Of a DNA stretch of 64,000 bases, positions 35,132 to 47,600 are shown in pieces (positions within the stretch are counted from its first letter, which is position 1; each line of letters starts with the position of its first letter). The translations under genes and the position numbers were made by a program. Under the pieces are notes generated by a model. It was given only the letters and a program-made list of their open reading frames with translations. It did not search any database and was not told the DNA's origin. Origin of the DNA: Rhizophagus irregularis (Eukaryota > Glomeromycota > Glomeromycetes > Glomerales > Glomeraceae); assembly GCF_026210795.1 (NCBI RefSeq), contig NC_089454.1, positions 2,294,001-2,358,000 of the forward strand. The letters are read 5' to 3'.

Positions 35132-35580
35132 GATTAAAATGATGGCAAATATATTTTCATTTGAAAATTTATTAGCTAATCAACAAAATCCCAAACAATT
35201 ACTAATAAATTTATTATATACTTGTCAAATTTATCTTTTAGACAATCAAACAAATTTTTATTATTTTATTATATAATAATAGAATACAAAATATAATTTT
35301 ACATAAACATTTCATATGTTAATTATATATTACAAATTATAAGGAATCTACTGCGCCAAATTCTTTATTGGTTATGCAACTGGCATAACTGGCATAACAA
35401 AATTAAATGAAAATGATTCAATACAAGCATTCAACATAACTATTTTTTATCCAATTGACCCTTCAACACCATGTTATATCCCAAAACTAACAAATAGCCA
35501 AGTTCTATCAGTAAATAATTGTAAATTTTCGTTGGGAAATAACAATGAAATTGATGTAAATATTTTTTTATTATTTTTTA
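35132..35580 (+). pseudogene. Partial two-exon-like relic of unknown function
   Basis: A 46-codon ORF starts at 35132 (MMANIFSFENLLANQQNPKQ). A second open stretch from about 35360 to 35566 reads FFIGYATGITGITKLNENDS, then AFNITIFYPIDPSTP and ending SLGNNNEIDV, with a possible donor GTAAAT after GAAATTGAT. The composition is that of real protein, resembling a small beta-rich domain. I cannot name it, and no start or end exon is evident. Confidence 0.35.
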
Positions 35581-35986
35581 ATTCACTTTTTATTTTTATT
35601 TATTTTTATTTTATTTTCTTTCATCTTCACTTATGATTTTATTATATTTTAATTAAACAAATGACAATTGTCCATTAAATTATTGAGCATTACTGACAAG
35701 GTTGTCCAGGGACGGAGTCCCTGGTGTTAGACGCATTTCTAGTTTTTTTGTGAAACAAGTATTTTTGTTTGGGATTTATAAAAAAGGAAATTCTTAATAA
35801 TCTGTGATTTTTGTGATCATCAGCTGACTTATTGAACATTTTATTGTTTTGACCTAAATAAAAATGATTTTGTCAATCGCTGCTGTGTAACTGTAATACG
35901 TTTTAAAAGGCGTTTTTTTTTTCTAAAAAAAAAAAATCTTTTTTTCTGTCTAGACGTAAAATTGAAGTCACATTTATTAATCCAAT
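35581..35986. other. Spacer before the kinase gene
   Basis: Holds a perfect 8-bp hairpin CCAGGGAC-GGA-GTCCCTGG at 35706-35724 and T/A runs at 35910-35945 just upstream of the kinase start. No gene is seen. Confidence 0.5.
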
Positions 35987-37727
35987 ATGGAAGAATTTAT
36001 ACTTACTGATGATATATTTGAGCAAATAAAAGATTTTGATCATAAGAACCTAACTAAAAAACAAATTTTGTTAATTGATAAGTTAATATTCAATAAAAAA
36101 TTTAAAATACGTTATATAAAAAATGGTTTATGCATAGAATGTAAGCAGCCTAATACTGCTTATGTAAGTAAATTTAATAGTTGGTGTATGTCATGTAATG
36201 CTAAGACTTTTCAGAAAAATTTTAAAAATTGGACTAGTGGAAATCATAAAATTGATAAGTTTATTCAAAAAGTACAACTTAACGCTAAAAATTATAGGGG
36301 AGTTTTAGAATGGATTGAATATGATAGATTTGAAAATGTTGAATACTTGACAAAAGGAGGATTTGGAATTATTTATAAAGCAATTTGGAAAGATGGATTT
36401 ATAGAAAGTTGGGATTTTGAAAATAATAAATGGATAAGAATTAAATATTATTGTAGGCAATATGAGAATTTTCCAGTTATTTTAAAATGTTTAAATAATT
36501 CTCAAGATATTACATCCGATTTTTTAATAGAAGTAAGTTACTTATTTTGTATATAATTTCAAGATATTGTCCTATTATAAATGTTAAACTATCTATTAAT
36601 TATTGTTATTATGGATTCTTTTTTAGATTGGAATACATAGTTTTTTTTCAAAAGAGGATTATGGTAAACCTAGTTTAACATCACGGTGTTTTGGCATTAC
36701 TAAAGATCCAGAATCTAAAAATTTTATGATGGTAATGGGATATGCAAAAGATGGTAGTTTAAGACAACATTTAAATAATAGTTTTAAAACAACAAAATGG
36801 TTTGAAAAGTTGGATATTTTAAAAACAATTGCAAAAGGCCTTGAGTATATTCATCAAAAAGGGTTAATTCATCGTGATTTTCATTGTGGTAATATATTAA
36901 AAGATGACGATTATACTTTCATTACTGATTTGGGATTATGTCGACCAGTGAATGTAAAATCATCCCAAAATGAATGTAAAGAATTATATGGAGTATTACC
37001 CTATGTAGCACCAGAAGTTCTAAGAGGAAAAGGATATACTCAAGAAAGCGATATTTATGGATTTGGAATTATTGTGTATGAAGTTTGTACAGGGCTCCCT
37101 CCTTACCATGATATTGTTCATGATAAATTTTTAGCTATTAGCATTTGTCAAGGACTTAGGCCAAAATCAAATTATAAAATTCCTCAATTAATTCTAAACA
37201 TAATTAAACAATGTTGGGATGCTGATCCTTTAAAACGACCTAAAGCAAAAAAATTATCAAGTTTATTACACAATTTATGGGAAGGATCATATTATGATAA
37301 TGAAACTGAAATCAAAAAGCAAATTGAAGAAGTAGATAAAATTAATGAGAAGTTAACTTCTTCTTCATTATTATATAATGGACCTACTCTTTCATATACT
37401 ACAAATCCTCAAGCAGTTTACACGAGTAGACTTTTAGATTTTAAAAATCTTCCAAAACCAAAAAATGCTATTGATAACAAGGATGATGATAATTCATTTG
37501 GAGAATATTCAGGTAATTAATTTCTTAATTTAACTTTACAAAAGCATTCTTTAAATATTTTATTTGATGTATATACTTATTTTTTATATATATTATAGAA
37601 TCAATAGAAGCAATAGATTTTACCAAACTAGACCTAGGTACTTATATACATTAACCTTTTATATGATTTATTTTATTAATAATATTATTTAATAATTTAT
37701 TTTTCACTTATAGATAAAAGTAACTGA
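35987..37727 (+). CDS. Single-module zinc-ribbon protein kinase
   Basis: Four exons: 35987-36532, 36627-37512, 37599-37637 and 37714-37727, about 494 residues. Exon 1 carries two cysteine pairs (C49/C52, C67/C70), the NFKNWTSGN..IDKFIQKVQL segment and the N-lobe with KGGFGIIYKAIW near 123-134, the beta-3 lysine in VILK (K167) and a candidate helix-C glutamate (E182). Exon 2 carries the C-lobe: IHRDFHCGN (catalytic D266), TDLG in place of DFG (D283), PYVAPE and SDIYGFG. The tail reads EYS-ESIEAIDFTKLDLDKSN over two small phase-1 exons. All catalytic residues are present, so a Ser/Thr or dual-specificity TKL-like kinase is likely; substrates are unknown. This is the family's ordinary one-N-lobe form and serves as the reference for the two arrays in the window. 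Confidence 0.88.
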
Positions 37728-39104
37728 ATTGAAGAAAGGAAAGGGATCTTGGGTATAAATTTCTTTATTATTTACTACTATATATTTTTTTTAACATTAC
37801 TACAGTATGATATTTTATTGGAATATATTTTTTATGATTAAATAAAGTATTTATAATTATATGAAAAATAAATATAATGAATTGCATTGCATGTATGATG
37901 TTTTAAAATTCTAACAAAGTAAAAAATTACATTATATTTTATGTTAATCTTATTATAAAGTTATCAAACTCAAAGGGAGGCCAAAAACCTATCAAGAAAA
38001 ACGATTATAGGGTCAGTAAAATAATTGTCAGTAAAATGAATGCGACCCATTAGTAAGGAAAAAGTAAACCATCATTGGGAAAAATAATATAGTGAATATA
38101 GAAAATTCGTTTAACGTGTTTGAGCTGGAGCTTGTAACAATTGAAGCAGTGGTAATTATAAGATAATTACAGTATCTTTGAGCATAACTACTTTTGACGT
38201 TATTAAATTATTATATTTTTAAATTTTTAAGAAAATAATTAATATGTCATTAATAACAATTTGTTTTATAATAAAATTTCTTTTTATTAGGAAAAATGAT
38301 ATTAAAATAGATGGAAATTTTAATAATTTATTGTTTTATCATAATTATTTTTTTATTTACAAGCAGGTTGAAATTTTTATGAATATTACCTATTTTAATG
38401 ATGAATTATATTACAACTGAATTCATTCATTAATATGAATTTCCTTAATATAATAATGGTGAAATATTTCTTTCAGTTTTATATAGATAGATTTAAAGCA
38501 ACTAAACTAATTGAATAATAAAATTTTTTAATCTAACAATTTTAACATGATTCTAATTATAGCACATTGTTACTGATAATGATATGATCGATTTATATAT
38601 AAAAAGGAAAAGTCCGAATGTAAGACAATAGAAAAAGAAAATCAGTATTTTTCTTTTTTGTGAAAATTGTGGGATAGTGATTTTAAACTATCTTTAATAA
38701 GTTAGTTAAATGAAATAACTAAAAACAATTGTAATTTATTATTATTGTATATTTTTTTTAAAAAAAAAATTATCTAAAATTTTTTTTTCATTTTCATCAT
38801 AAAATTAAGCTAATATGACCATAAAAATAATCATGGAATTTTTTTTCAATATACAATTACTTTGCATAATCTTTATTAACTAAATTAAGTAATTAAATAA
38901 AAGTATTTTATTATTAAAATTCCAATTTAACTAAACCAGAAAAAGATAGTATGAGTTCTCTTTTTAAAAATTTGTAATCCGATGCTTATTGACACCATTA
39001 TACAGATCACGCTATATAGTTAATGATATCAGGTGATCTTCATATATTTCTTGTAATTGGTTGTTATGCTGATCGTGCTATCCTGGAAAGGAAGGAAAAT
39101 TTTA
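37728..39104. other. AT-rich intergenic region, no gene seen
   Basis: No ORF with domain content. A T-run/A-run junction lies near 38750-38772. Confidence 0.5.
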
Positions 39105-39850
39105 CTATAGGATACATTAGGATAACATAATGATGCCACTGGATAAAGCTTTGATAGTAAATTATTTCATGCTGATACTTCTGGATATTTTGTACCATTG
39201 ACCGTAAAAGCGCAAGTTCTTTTATGAATAATGGATAATAATTCTTTATATAATTACCAGAATTACAACAATAATCACCGGAACCTAGTTGATTGAGTTC
39301 CTTGCAAAAGTTTCATAATTAAAATTTTCTGATGAACATACTCCAACCCAAGCATATGTACAATTTTTCTCAATAATAACATCCCATTCAAAATGCTTTA
39401 CCTTCTAGTATCATTTTCGTCCTAACATTATGCCATAATGTTATTTAGAGAATAGTAAACGATTTTTCCATTATCTTCAATAATAAGTTTTAATCCATGT
39501 GCCAACTCATCCCAAACGTAATTAGAACAATTTAATATTTGTACTCCTCGAATATAATTTATGTTGAAATTACTTGACCTTACTTTTTACCGATAAACAT
39601 CTAAAATTATGGGTCAATGATGTCGGTCAAAACTTGTCCCTCAACTCTTCTGAAATCAATAAATTTCAATACTTTAGAAACTTTATGGTGATCGGTAATA
39701 AATTTATTTTCATTTTCTACTTGCTTGTGTTGGGTTTTCTATTTGTTTTATGTTTTCTAAGGTTGGTAACCGTTTCATAAGGGCATAATTACGTCGTTAG
39801 AAACTTGTTTTTCTGCGCACAATATCGAAAAACTTCATATTCCGGAGTAC
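39105..39850 (-). pseudogene. BACK-SPRY remnant of the BTB-SPRY family
   Basis: On the minus strand this reads ALMKRLPTLENIKQIENPTQ, then ITDHHKVSKVLKFIDFRRVE-GQVLTDIID, followed by SPRY pieces (CTYAWVGVCSSENFNYETFA-like and a GNYIKNYYPL-like stretch) in several frames. It matches the 3' half of the copy at 31598-33002 and carries many indels. No BTB part is found at its 5' side. Confidence 0.6.
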
Positions 39851-40180
39851 AATAAATATTTTTTTATTACTTGTAATATCAGCATTTGAATATTTTACAT
39901 TTCATAACGTAAAATAATAATCAAATGAATGATTTATAAATTATTTTTTATTGTAAAATACTAATGCGTTGTTACAGAATTACTTTTACACATAATATTT
40001 TATAATAATTTATAATTATCTTTATTTAATAATTGAAAAGTCCTATTAAAAAAAATAGAGAATTGAATTATTTAAATTACAAACTAAGAATCTTTTTTTA
40101 CTACTCTAATCTCAGTGTTTAAATAATTTCAAAATAAGAATATAAGATAATAAATATTGAAAATGAATTCTGCTTTCAAA
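39851..40180. other. Spacer, no gene seen
   Basis: AT-rich, with no coding signal. Confidence 0.45.
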
Positions 40181-40343
40181 TCCCAGTAAATAGTTTTTGT
40201 ATAAATTTGTACCAAACGGGCTCATTGGCTCAAAATTAGCTTAAATTTATGCAAAAAATAATCCAAATTTAAGCCAATCTAGAGCCAATTATATATGGAT
40301 GAGCCCATTTGGCACAAATTTATACAAAAACTATTTACTGGGA
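40181..40343. mobile_element. MITE, 163 bp with long TIRs
   Basis: Inverted ends starting TCCCAGTAAATAGTTTTTGT and continuing ATAAATTTGTRCCAAAYGGG-CTCAT pair over about 45 bp with only two or three differences. They leave a short central part with a further GCTC/GAGC pair. There is no ORF and no clear target duplication. The close match of the arms suggests recent activity. Confidence 0.7.
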
Positions 40344-40437
40344 ATTGATTGAAAATTAATTTAAAATCCGTCTAAAAGAAATAATTTACATTAGTAAATA
40401 AATATATTTTATTATTTTAATTTTATTAAAAAAATAT

Positions 40438-42629
40438 TTAAATTATAAACAAACCATCGGGAGTTTTATCTTTATCTTCTGAATGAAGATTTGGATTATT
40501 TTGTACTTCATCTATTAATATACAGTAAATAAGATAAATTAGAATAATAATACTCTATCATTATTATAAATAATAATTTATTCTACTTACCATTAATACT
40601 AATATTTGATCGTTGTTGCATTATTTCTCTCTTATCATAGTCATTTTGTACGTCTACTATTATAAAATAAATCAAAATTTAATAAAATATTCATTCTTAT
40701 CTTCAAACGAAAATTATAATTAAATATTTAAGGTTTTTACCATTCTCCATTTTCAATTTTTTAAATAATCTGGATGATTCTTTACTATCATTATCTATAG
40801 TAATTAAGATATAAATTAGTATTTATTCATAATAAACTTTAATATAAAAATAAATTACCTTTAAAGTTAATTTTACTTGATTTACTATGATTACTAGCTA
40901 TAATGAAAACCAATCAATAGAGTATTATATTTTTATAAAAATTCAATATTATTTTAATAAATACTTACTATTATCAGAAAGACTAAAATCATTTGATCTA
41001 CTGATATAAAATGCTATTTAAAAAAAAAAAAGATTATCTCAATATATTTAATTAAAGGATTTATACAATAAAATTATTAACTTTATATTACCTTTTTGTT
41101 CTATTATTATTTAATTAAAAAAGGTATCATTAATTATAATGTTAAAGAAAAAAAATTAAATAGTTAATAAACATTAAAAAAGTATACCTTCTGTTGCATT
41201 TTTTGGTTCGGGTAGATTTTCAAATTTATGAATTTTACTTGTAAATAGTTTACTACTTAAAATATTGCTTGTTTTTTTATCTATTTTTGTTATTAATTGA
41301 GGTAATTCATTTGGATTATTCTGATAATATGATTTAATTTCTATAATTTTATTGTGAAGCGTATTAGTATCAGGTCTTTTTAGTAGATTAGCGTCCCAAC
41401 ATTGCTCCATTAAACTTTTATATTCCAAAGGAATTTCTGATACAATTTTTGGTCTTATACCATCAATGATATCAATTGCAAAAATATAATCATGTTCATA
41501 ATTCATAAATGGAGGTTGTCCAAATGAAATTTCCCACATGAGCATTGCAATACTATAAATATCAGAACTAAAAGTATAACCTTTTCCGTTAATAACTTCA
41601 GGAGCTATATAGGGAAGATTTCCATATATACTCGTTGATGGTTTGTCTGCGGGACCACAAAATCCAAGATCACTAATCCGCCAAAAATCTTTAAGCTGTG
41701 AATATAATATATTTCCAGAATGCAAATCTCTATGAATTGAATTCACTTTATGAATAAAATAAAGTGCATCAATTATCAAAAAAGTAATTTTAATTCTTTC
41801 ATTCCATGTAAGTTGATTATGATTTTGTTGTAAATAGTCTCTTAAATTAATATTAAACTTCCTCATTACAAGTAAATAATTTCCATTTAATGGATTTTGT
41901 GTTAAACCAAAACATTGAACAATAGATGCATATTTGTTGCTTAAAGTTAAATGTGATTTAGCCTTTAAAATAATAAATTTTATCATTAATAATTAAATTT
42001 TAAATTTTAAGTTCTTTAAATATTTTTAACTTACAAACCTCTTCAAACCAACTTTGACTTGCATTTTCAACATTTTTTAATTCTTTAAGTATTACAGCAT
42101 GAGTTCCAAATCTCATTAATTGTTGTTCTTTAGAATTCCATTCTTCATATCCACCATCAATCCAATCTGCTGTATAAATCTCTGAGAATCCACCTTTTGT
42201 CAGATATTTAATATTTTCTAAATTATTATATGGGATCCATTCAATAATAGCATTTGATGTAAGTGTTTCCATTTGACAATTTTTTATTAAATTATCAATA
42301 ACATTATTTCCAGAAGTCCAATTTGAAAAATTATATTTTAAATAATTTCGAACACAATATTCACAATATAATGTAGCTAAACATTTTTGGTTACAATTTT
42401 CACAAACTCTTCTTGTTCCTTTATTATAAATAAGTTTATTTCGGTCATAATTTTTATTAATTATTCTTATTGCTACAGTTTTATCTTCTTCTGTAATAGA
42501 ATTATCAGCAAGAACGAATTGTTTACGAAATTCGGTTTGTTCATAAAAGTTAACGTAAATATTATAATCAATTGATGTATATGATCTACTAAATACTGCT
42601 CGTATTAATTCTTCCCTAACATTAGACAT
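40438..42629 (-). CDS. MSN-type zinc-ribbon protein kinase
   Basis: Eight exons: 42039-42629, 41188-41962, 41092-41100, 40969-41013, 40859-40897, 40741-40794, 40591-40656 and 40438-40511. They close in frame for about 550 residues. I prefer the start MSNVREEL at 42629 because this N-terminus is typical of the family; an ATG at 42689 would add 20 hydrophobic residues. Exon 1 has cysteine pairs C76/C79 and C89/C92, SNWTSGN..ID.LI, the glycine loop TKGGFSEIYTADW and the beta-3 lysine K182. Exon 2 carries IHRDLHSGN (catalytic D276), SDLG (D295), PYIAPE and LPEPKNATE. The tail is spread over six small phase-1 exons, one only 9 nt long, encoding ...EQKAFYISRSNDF... to ...NNPNLHSEDKDKTPDGLFII. An active kinase is likely. 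Confidence 0.85.
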
Positions 42630-42689
42630 TTTTGTAAAAAAACAAATTATTTTTAATAATGCAAAAAAAAAATAAAGCCTCCTAAACAA

Positions 42690-43954
42690 ATAAGTTGTGC
42701 AACCACCAAAATTTTAATATTGTCTCCTGTCATGTGCTGCATTGTAAACAAAATGATGATCATCATCTGATCATACAAAAAAATGTCATTACCGGCAACT
42801 TGGATCTTCCATTATTCTTTTTTGATGTAAAAACTACAAAGGTACAAAAGACGTTAAAGTTAAGCTATTATAGACTAGAATTATTTTCTGTAAATTTAAT
42901 TTTGAAGATGTTTTTGGAAAGAAACCAATCTTAACAAATCATCATAGAACCCAAAAAATGGAAACACCTTTAAATTCATAGTAAAATAAAATTTCAATTG
43001 CCGTATTTGTGATAATGATTGTCTTTTATTGCAATTGATTTTTAAATGAGCCAAATTTGAAGATTCGAATGAAAAATCGAAAATTAAAAATTCTTTGATT
43101 ATAAAGTTTTATCTGTATAACATTTCGAAATTATAATACAATAACATATTTTTCAGGCAAAATTTTATTGCCTTTTTCACGACATAATGAGCTTGTAAAA
43201 ATTAAAATTCAACTAATTTTCTTTACTCAATGAAACTTTTTTAAAAAAAAATTCGGAGATAAATATTATTATAGTTGGAGACAAATATTTAATAGTATAA
43301 GACAATAATACATGGGTATATCTGGATAGCATTATTTATGGCTATATCTATTCGATGAGCGCTCTATAAAATGATCCTAAAAATCATCCACCATTTGCGT
43401 AAAATTCTTAAAGAAAATCCTGATGGTCATGAGTTTTTTGTGAATTATCCAAAATATCGAGCAAATATAAAACAATAAATATTATTATTAGCAAATTATT
43501 TAATCATTAATGCATTTTTAACAACTTACAATATCCTAATACTATTTGTTTATTTAATTTATTAATAAAAGTTGGATTTAATTCAATTTATCATATCTAT
43601 ATCTTAACTAAGACAAGAGGCTTTTGATAATTAACTATTATCATACCATTTTATTTGGTAACAAATTTATGTTAACCTATTATTACCTTAAACGGAAATT
43701 GGGCCAAAAATAATCTATCATTTCCTTTAAACGAAGAAATTTTATTAAATCATATTAGTACAGTAAGTGTAAGAGCGATACTAAATTTATATCTACCACT
43801 AATAATTTCAATTGAATTAGTAATTTGTCTAATTTCAGGACAATTCTTAATAACTAAGATTAACTTTTACTGCCTCAACATTTTCTTCCAGATGTTTGCT
43901 TTTTCTGAGAATAACAACCACATTATCTCCCTGTAAAAAGTATATGAAATAGAG
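42690..43954. other. Intergenic region, no gene seen
   Basis: A short open stretch near 43360-43480 (MILKIIHHLRKILKENPDGH...) has normal composition but is too short to assign. Confidence 0.45.
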
Positions 43955-44405
43955 CTGGGATACAATCCGGGTATTTATGAGTATCCGGGTTATGGAATAA
44001 CAAACAGGCAAAAATGGGTAATGCCCGTTTTGTATCCATTTTACGTTGACATATACTGTATATACCCTCGGGCCTCGGGTAATTGCTTCATAAAATTTGC
44101 CAGAATTAAGATGTTAACTCTGGCCAGAATTTTAATGCCGGCCAGAATTAATGTTTGTATATCATGAATGTCGTAATCGTTACTAGTCACCACGAAATTT
44201 CGGCCAGAGTTAGGTGATGTGTTGATGATCACTACTACTGGTGAGTTTTAGCAATACTTTCTAAAAGACTTCTTATATTTGATAAATATCTTAATTAATA
44301 TATTTATTGAGGTTTTTGTCCGAGTAATACCCGGGCCATATCTAACAAACAGTTAAACGGGTATAAACGGGCAATACCCGTTTTGGAATCGGGTAACACA
44401 TTTTT
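43955..44405. mobile_element. Repeat element with GGGTAAT/ATTACCC arms
   Basis: CCGGGTATTTATGAGTATCC near 43967 and GGGTAATGCCCGTTTTG near 44019 recur as GGGCAATACCCGTTTTG near 44369 and, inverted, as GAGTAATACCCGGG near 44323. The interior carries CTGGCCAGAATTTTAATGCC and GGCCAGAATTA words also seen in the element near 50000. No ORF. Boundaries are approximate. Confidence 0.45.
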
Positions 44406-44482
44406 TTGATTTAGGTACTATGATCCGATTATCTAAGGTATTTAAACCGTGGTAAGTTATTTATTAATTATTTAAAAATATA

Positions 44483-44682
44483 GGTATTCAAAATGATCAT
44501 AAAAAAGAAATAATGCGACAAACGAAAGGATCAGTTAATGATGAGTAAAATTTATGCCATAAATTTTTAATTTTGCAATTTTTAAACTAAATATTTTTGT
44601 CCTCTAATAGATGATGACGAAATATATAATAATCCAAACCTTCATTCAAAAGATCAAGATGAATTGGTGATTCCTGATGGTT
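44483..44682 (+). pseudogene. Orphan C-terminal exons of an MSN-type kinase
   Basis: After an acceptor at about 44483 the sequence reads IQNDHKKEIMRQTKGSVNDE. After another acceptor near 44610 it reads DDDEIYNNPNLHSKDQDELV-IPDG and stops at about 44682. These match the last two exons of the kinase at 40438-42629 (VQNDYDKREIM.. and DEVQNNPNLHSEDKDK..). No kinase domain lies upstream. Confidence 0.6.
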
Positions 44683-47600
44683 AGTTTTCTTAATTTAGAT
44701 GGATTTTAAAATTATATTTATAAGTAAATTATTTAAAAGCTAACGCTAAGGTTAAGAATAGTAAAATATTTTACGCGGTTTCTTTGTTTGTAATTTAAAT
44801 AATTTTTTTATATATTATATTTTATCAATAAATCTAAAATTAATATCTTTATATATTAAAACAAAGAAAAAACAAAGAAAAAAAGTCAATGAGAAAGAAA
44901 TGATAAGAAATATCATGCATGTAAAGATTAAAAACAAGATTCCAGAAAAAAATAAAAATATTAATAATAATTGACTAATAGGCGTATTTTAATAAAATTT
45001 TTTTTTTTCTTCGGGTTAAATCATGATTTTAAATTTTGATTAACTAATTGTGACGTCACTTAAAGTATAGCAAACTTTTTTTTTACCAAGGGGTTAATTA
45101 TCTCGTTGATATCCGGAACTTTTTGTAGTATATCATAAAAGATCTAGATTTTTTGTTTTTAATGTATTATTATGAAGTATTTCTGTATAAATTATTTATT
45201 TATTAAAATCTTATAAAAAAAAATAAAATTTTACAATTCATATTACGCGAAACATTTAAAAATTATTATTAATAAACTTGAGTAAATCCTTCATATTAAA
45301 TTTAATTCAAAAAATAACTCTCTTGCTTTATGTTTACTGTTAATTTGTTAGTTAAATAGATTTTATAAAATCAATAAATTGATAGTATTTTTTATAATTA
45401 TAATTTCTGCTTAAGCAATATAAAATATTAGTCAAATGATATATAATTTAATAATTGCACAAATTGCACAATATCATAAATCATATGTATTATAAGCCAC
45501 AATTATACATTATTAATCATCATTAAGCTATAAATTAATTGATGTAATAGAAGTGACTCATACATGATCTAAATTTTTTTTAAGAGTCACTAAGTATTCA
45601 AAAGGTTTTTAAAAATATATATATACCCTCAAACTTTCAAATATACAAAATCAAATTTCAAATCAAATTTTTCAAATTTTCAAATTTTTTTATAATACAA
45701 AATGTCTTATCAAATGTGCCCAAATTTCATTATTACTCCTTTAAATAATATTCCTATTGACAAATGCTATCCTTATCATTTCCAAACCGAACCATTTATT
45801 TAAAATCCATAATTAATACATTCTTTTTTCTTTCTTTAAATCTCTCTCTTTCAAATCTCTATCTTCTCCTTCATCCACTTCATCTATCAAATCTCTCTCT
45901 TTTTGAATATTTTCTTATTTCAAATCTTTCATTTTTAAACATTTCTATCTCTCTTACTACCTTCCATATTATCCCCAATATTCTCCTACTTTATCAATTC
46001 TTCTTTCATTCTTGATTCTCTTCTTCATTTTCTTAATTTTCTTTATGAATTTACTCATTCTATAATAAATGTTTCTTACATCTTTTCTTCATTTTTTCAA
46101 ATATAATATTGATTTAACAGTCAAAAAAAAAATGCCCTTAAAAACTCCCAAAAGAAACAACAGTTGATCCTATGCAACTCCTATCTAATTAAATAATTTA
46201 ATATTATGTACTTCATGATGTTGAATTTTTACATGAAGTGAAAGATCAAAGTAACATTGCATTTCATTCTGATAATCTAAGCTTAGCAGAAGTAAAATTG
46301 TTACTTTATAATCAAATTCCTGATGAAATGAATCAGTACTAGCCTTCTTTACAGAAGGTACTGAATGCAATCAGTAAATGGACAAGCTAGGTCCATTGCT
46401 TACAAAATATAGCATGGAAACATAATACTTTTGGTCAACTGTGAATTACTTGGCCAGGGGATCATTTGCATCACCCATAAAGCATTGCACCACGCTAATT
46501 GGTGTCAGAGAGATTCTTTGTTTTGTAAAAATTTACCCTTTATTGATCATTTGATCTATCTCATGTAATTTTTATTCTTCACATGTGATACCCTTTATTT
46601 TGTTCCTTTGTTGAGTTCTCTCCTTAATAACTTATCAACTCAACAATGATAATCCATCACCGTTGGTTCCACAATTATTGTGTCCAAGTTCAATTCTTGG
46701 AGGTGATTTTTTTTACTATAATAAGTTTATTTTTTCTTTTTTTTCTCTTTTTAGGTGACTTCATCAGTATCTTTAGATGAGGTGTGATTAGTTTTCAAAA
46801 AAAAGTTATATAATGCTTTTTATTTTATCTTATAGGAATCCGGCCAAATTTCGTTCTAGAGCCATAGATAATTTTTACGAGTTGGAATTCTAAAACTTTC
46901 TAAAAAAAAAACCATGATAGGAAATTTCGTAAAGGGTCCAAATTTTCCTTTATTTTTCAACAAAACATTAAAACATTAAGCGACCTTCTGTTTTTTCAGG
47001 TTTTTGAACGGGATTCAGAAGTAATCAATTTTTTTTTTAATTTAACGAACATCACTTTTTTATAAGGAAATCGGAAATTTTTTTAGGCAGACAGTTTCCA
47101 GCTATTTGAACAGATTTGGCAAGTAAAAAAATCTTTCTATTTTGGCGCTTATTTTGTATAATTTAATTTATTTTTATTTATAAATACCATCGATCCTATT
47201 GGGCCATGCGATAATATAATTAAATAAATAACTTGCACCTTATATTATCAAGAATTTAGTATATATGTATTATTCCTAAATTAGAAACATTTTAAAATTT
47301 CTAAGTTGAAGCGAAGCGCGACAACAATGACACATAATGACAGCCATTAATTGCGATATCTTCTTTATCTTCTTTATTTAAGTTAAAAAAAAGTGGTTCT
47401 GGAATCTCATGATGGGTTATTAACGTAAGCTTTTTGTTCCGGTTTCAGCGTAAAATTACACAGGGGCGTGACAACAATGACACATAATGACAATAATGTA
47501 ATCAGTGAAATTTAACTACCCCAGACCGCACTGGCAAAATTGGGCCGAATTACGACATTATGCACTAACACGAGTTATTAATAATTAAAACTTATAATTT

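Noticed and set aside
45764-46015. 83-codon Leu/Ser-rich ORF
   Set aside because: CT-rich low-complexity tract; the more natural start at 45703 is in another frame and stops after 32 codons, so at most a relic.
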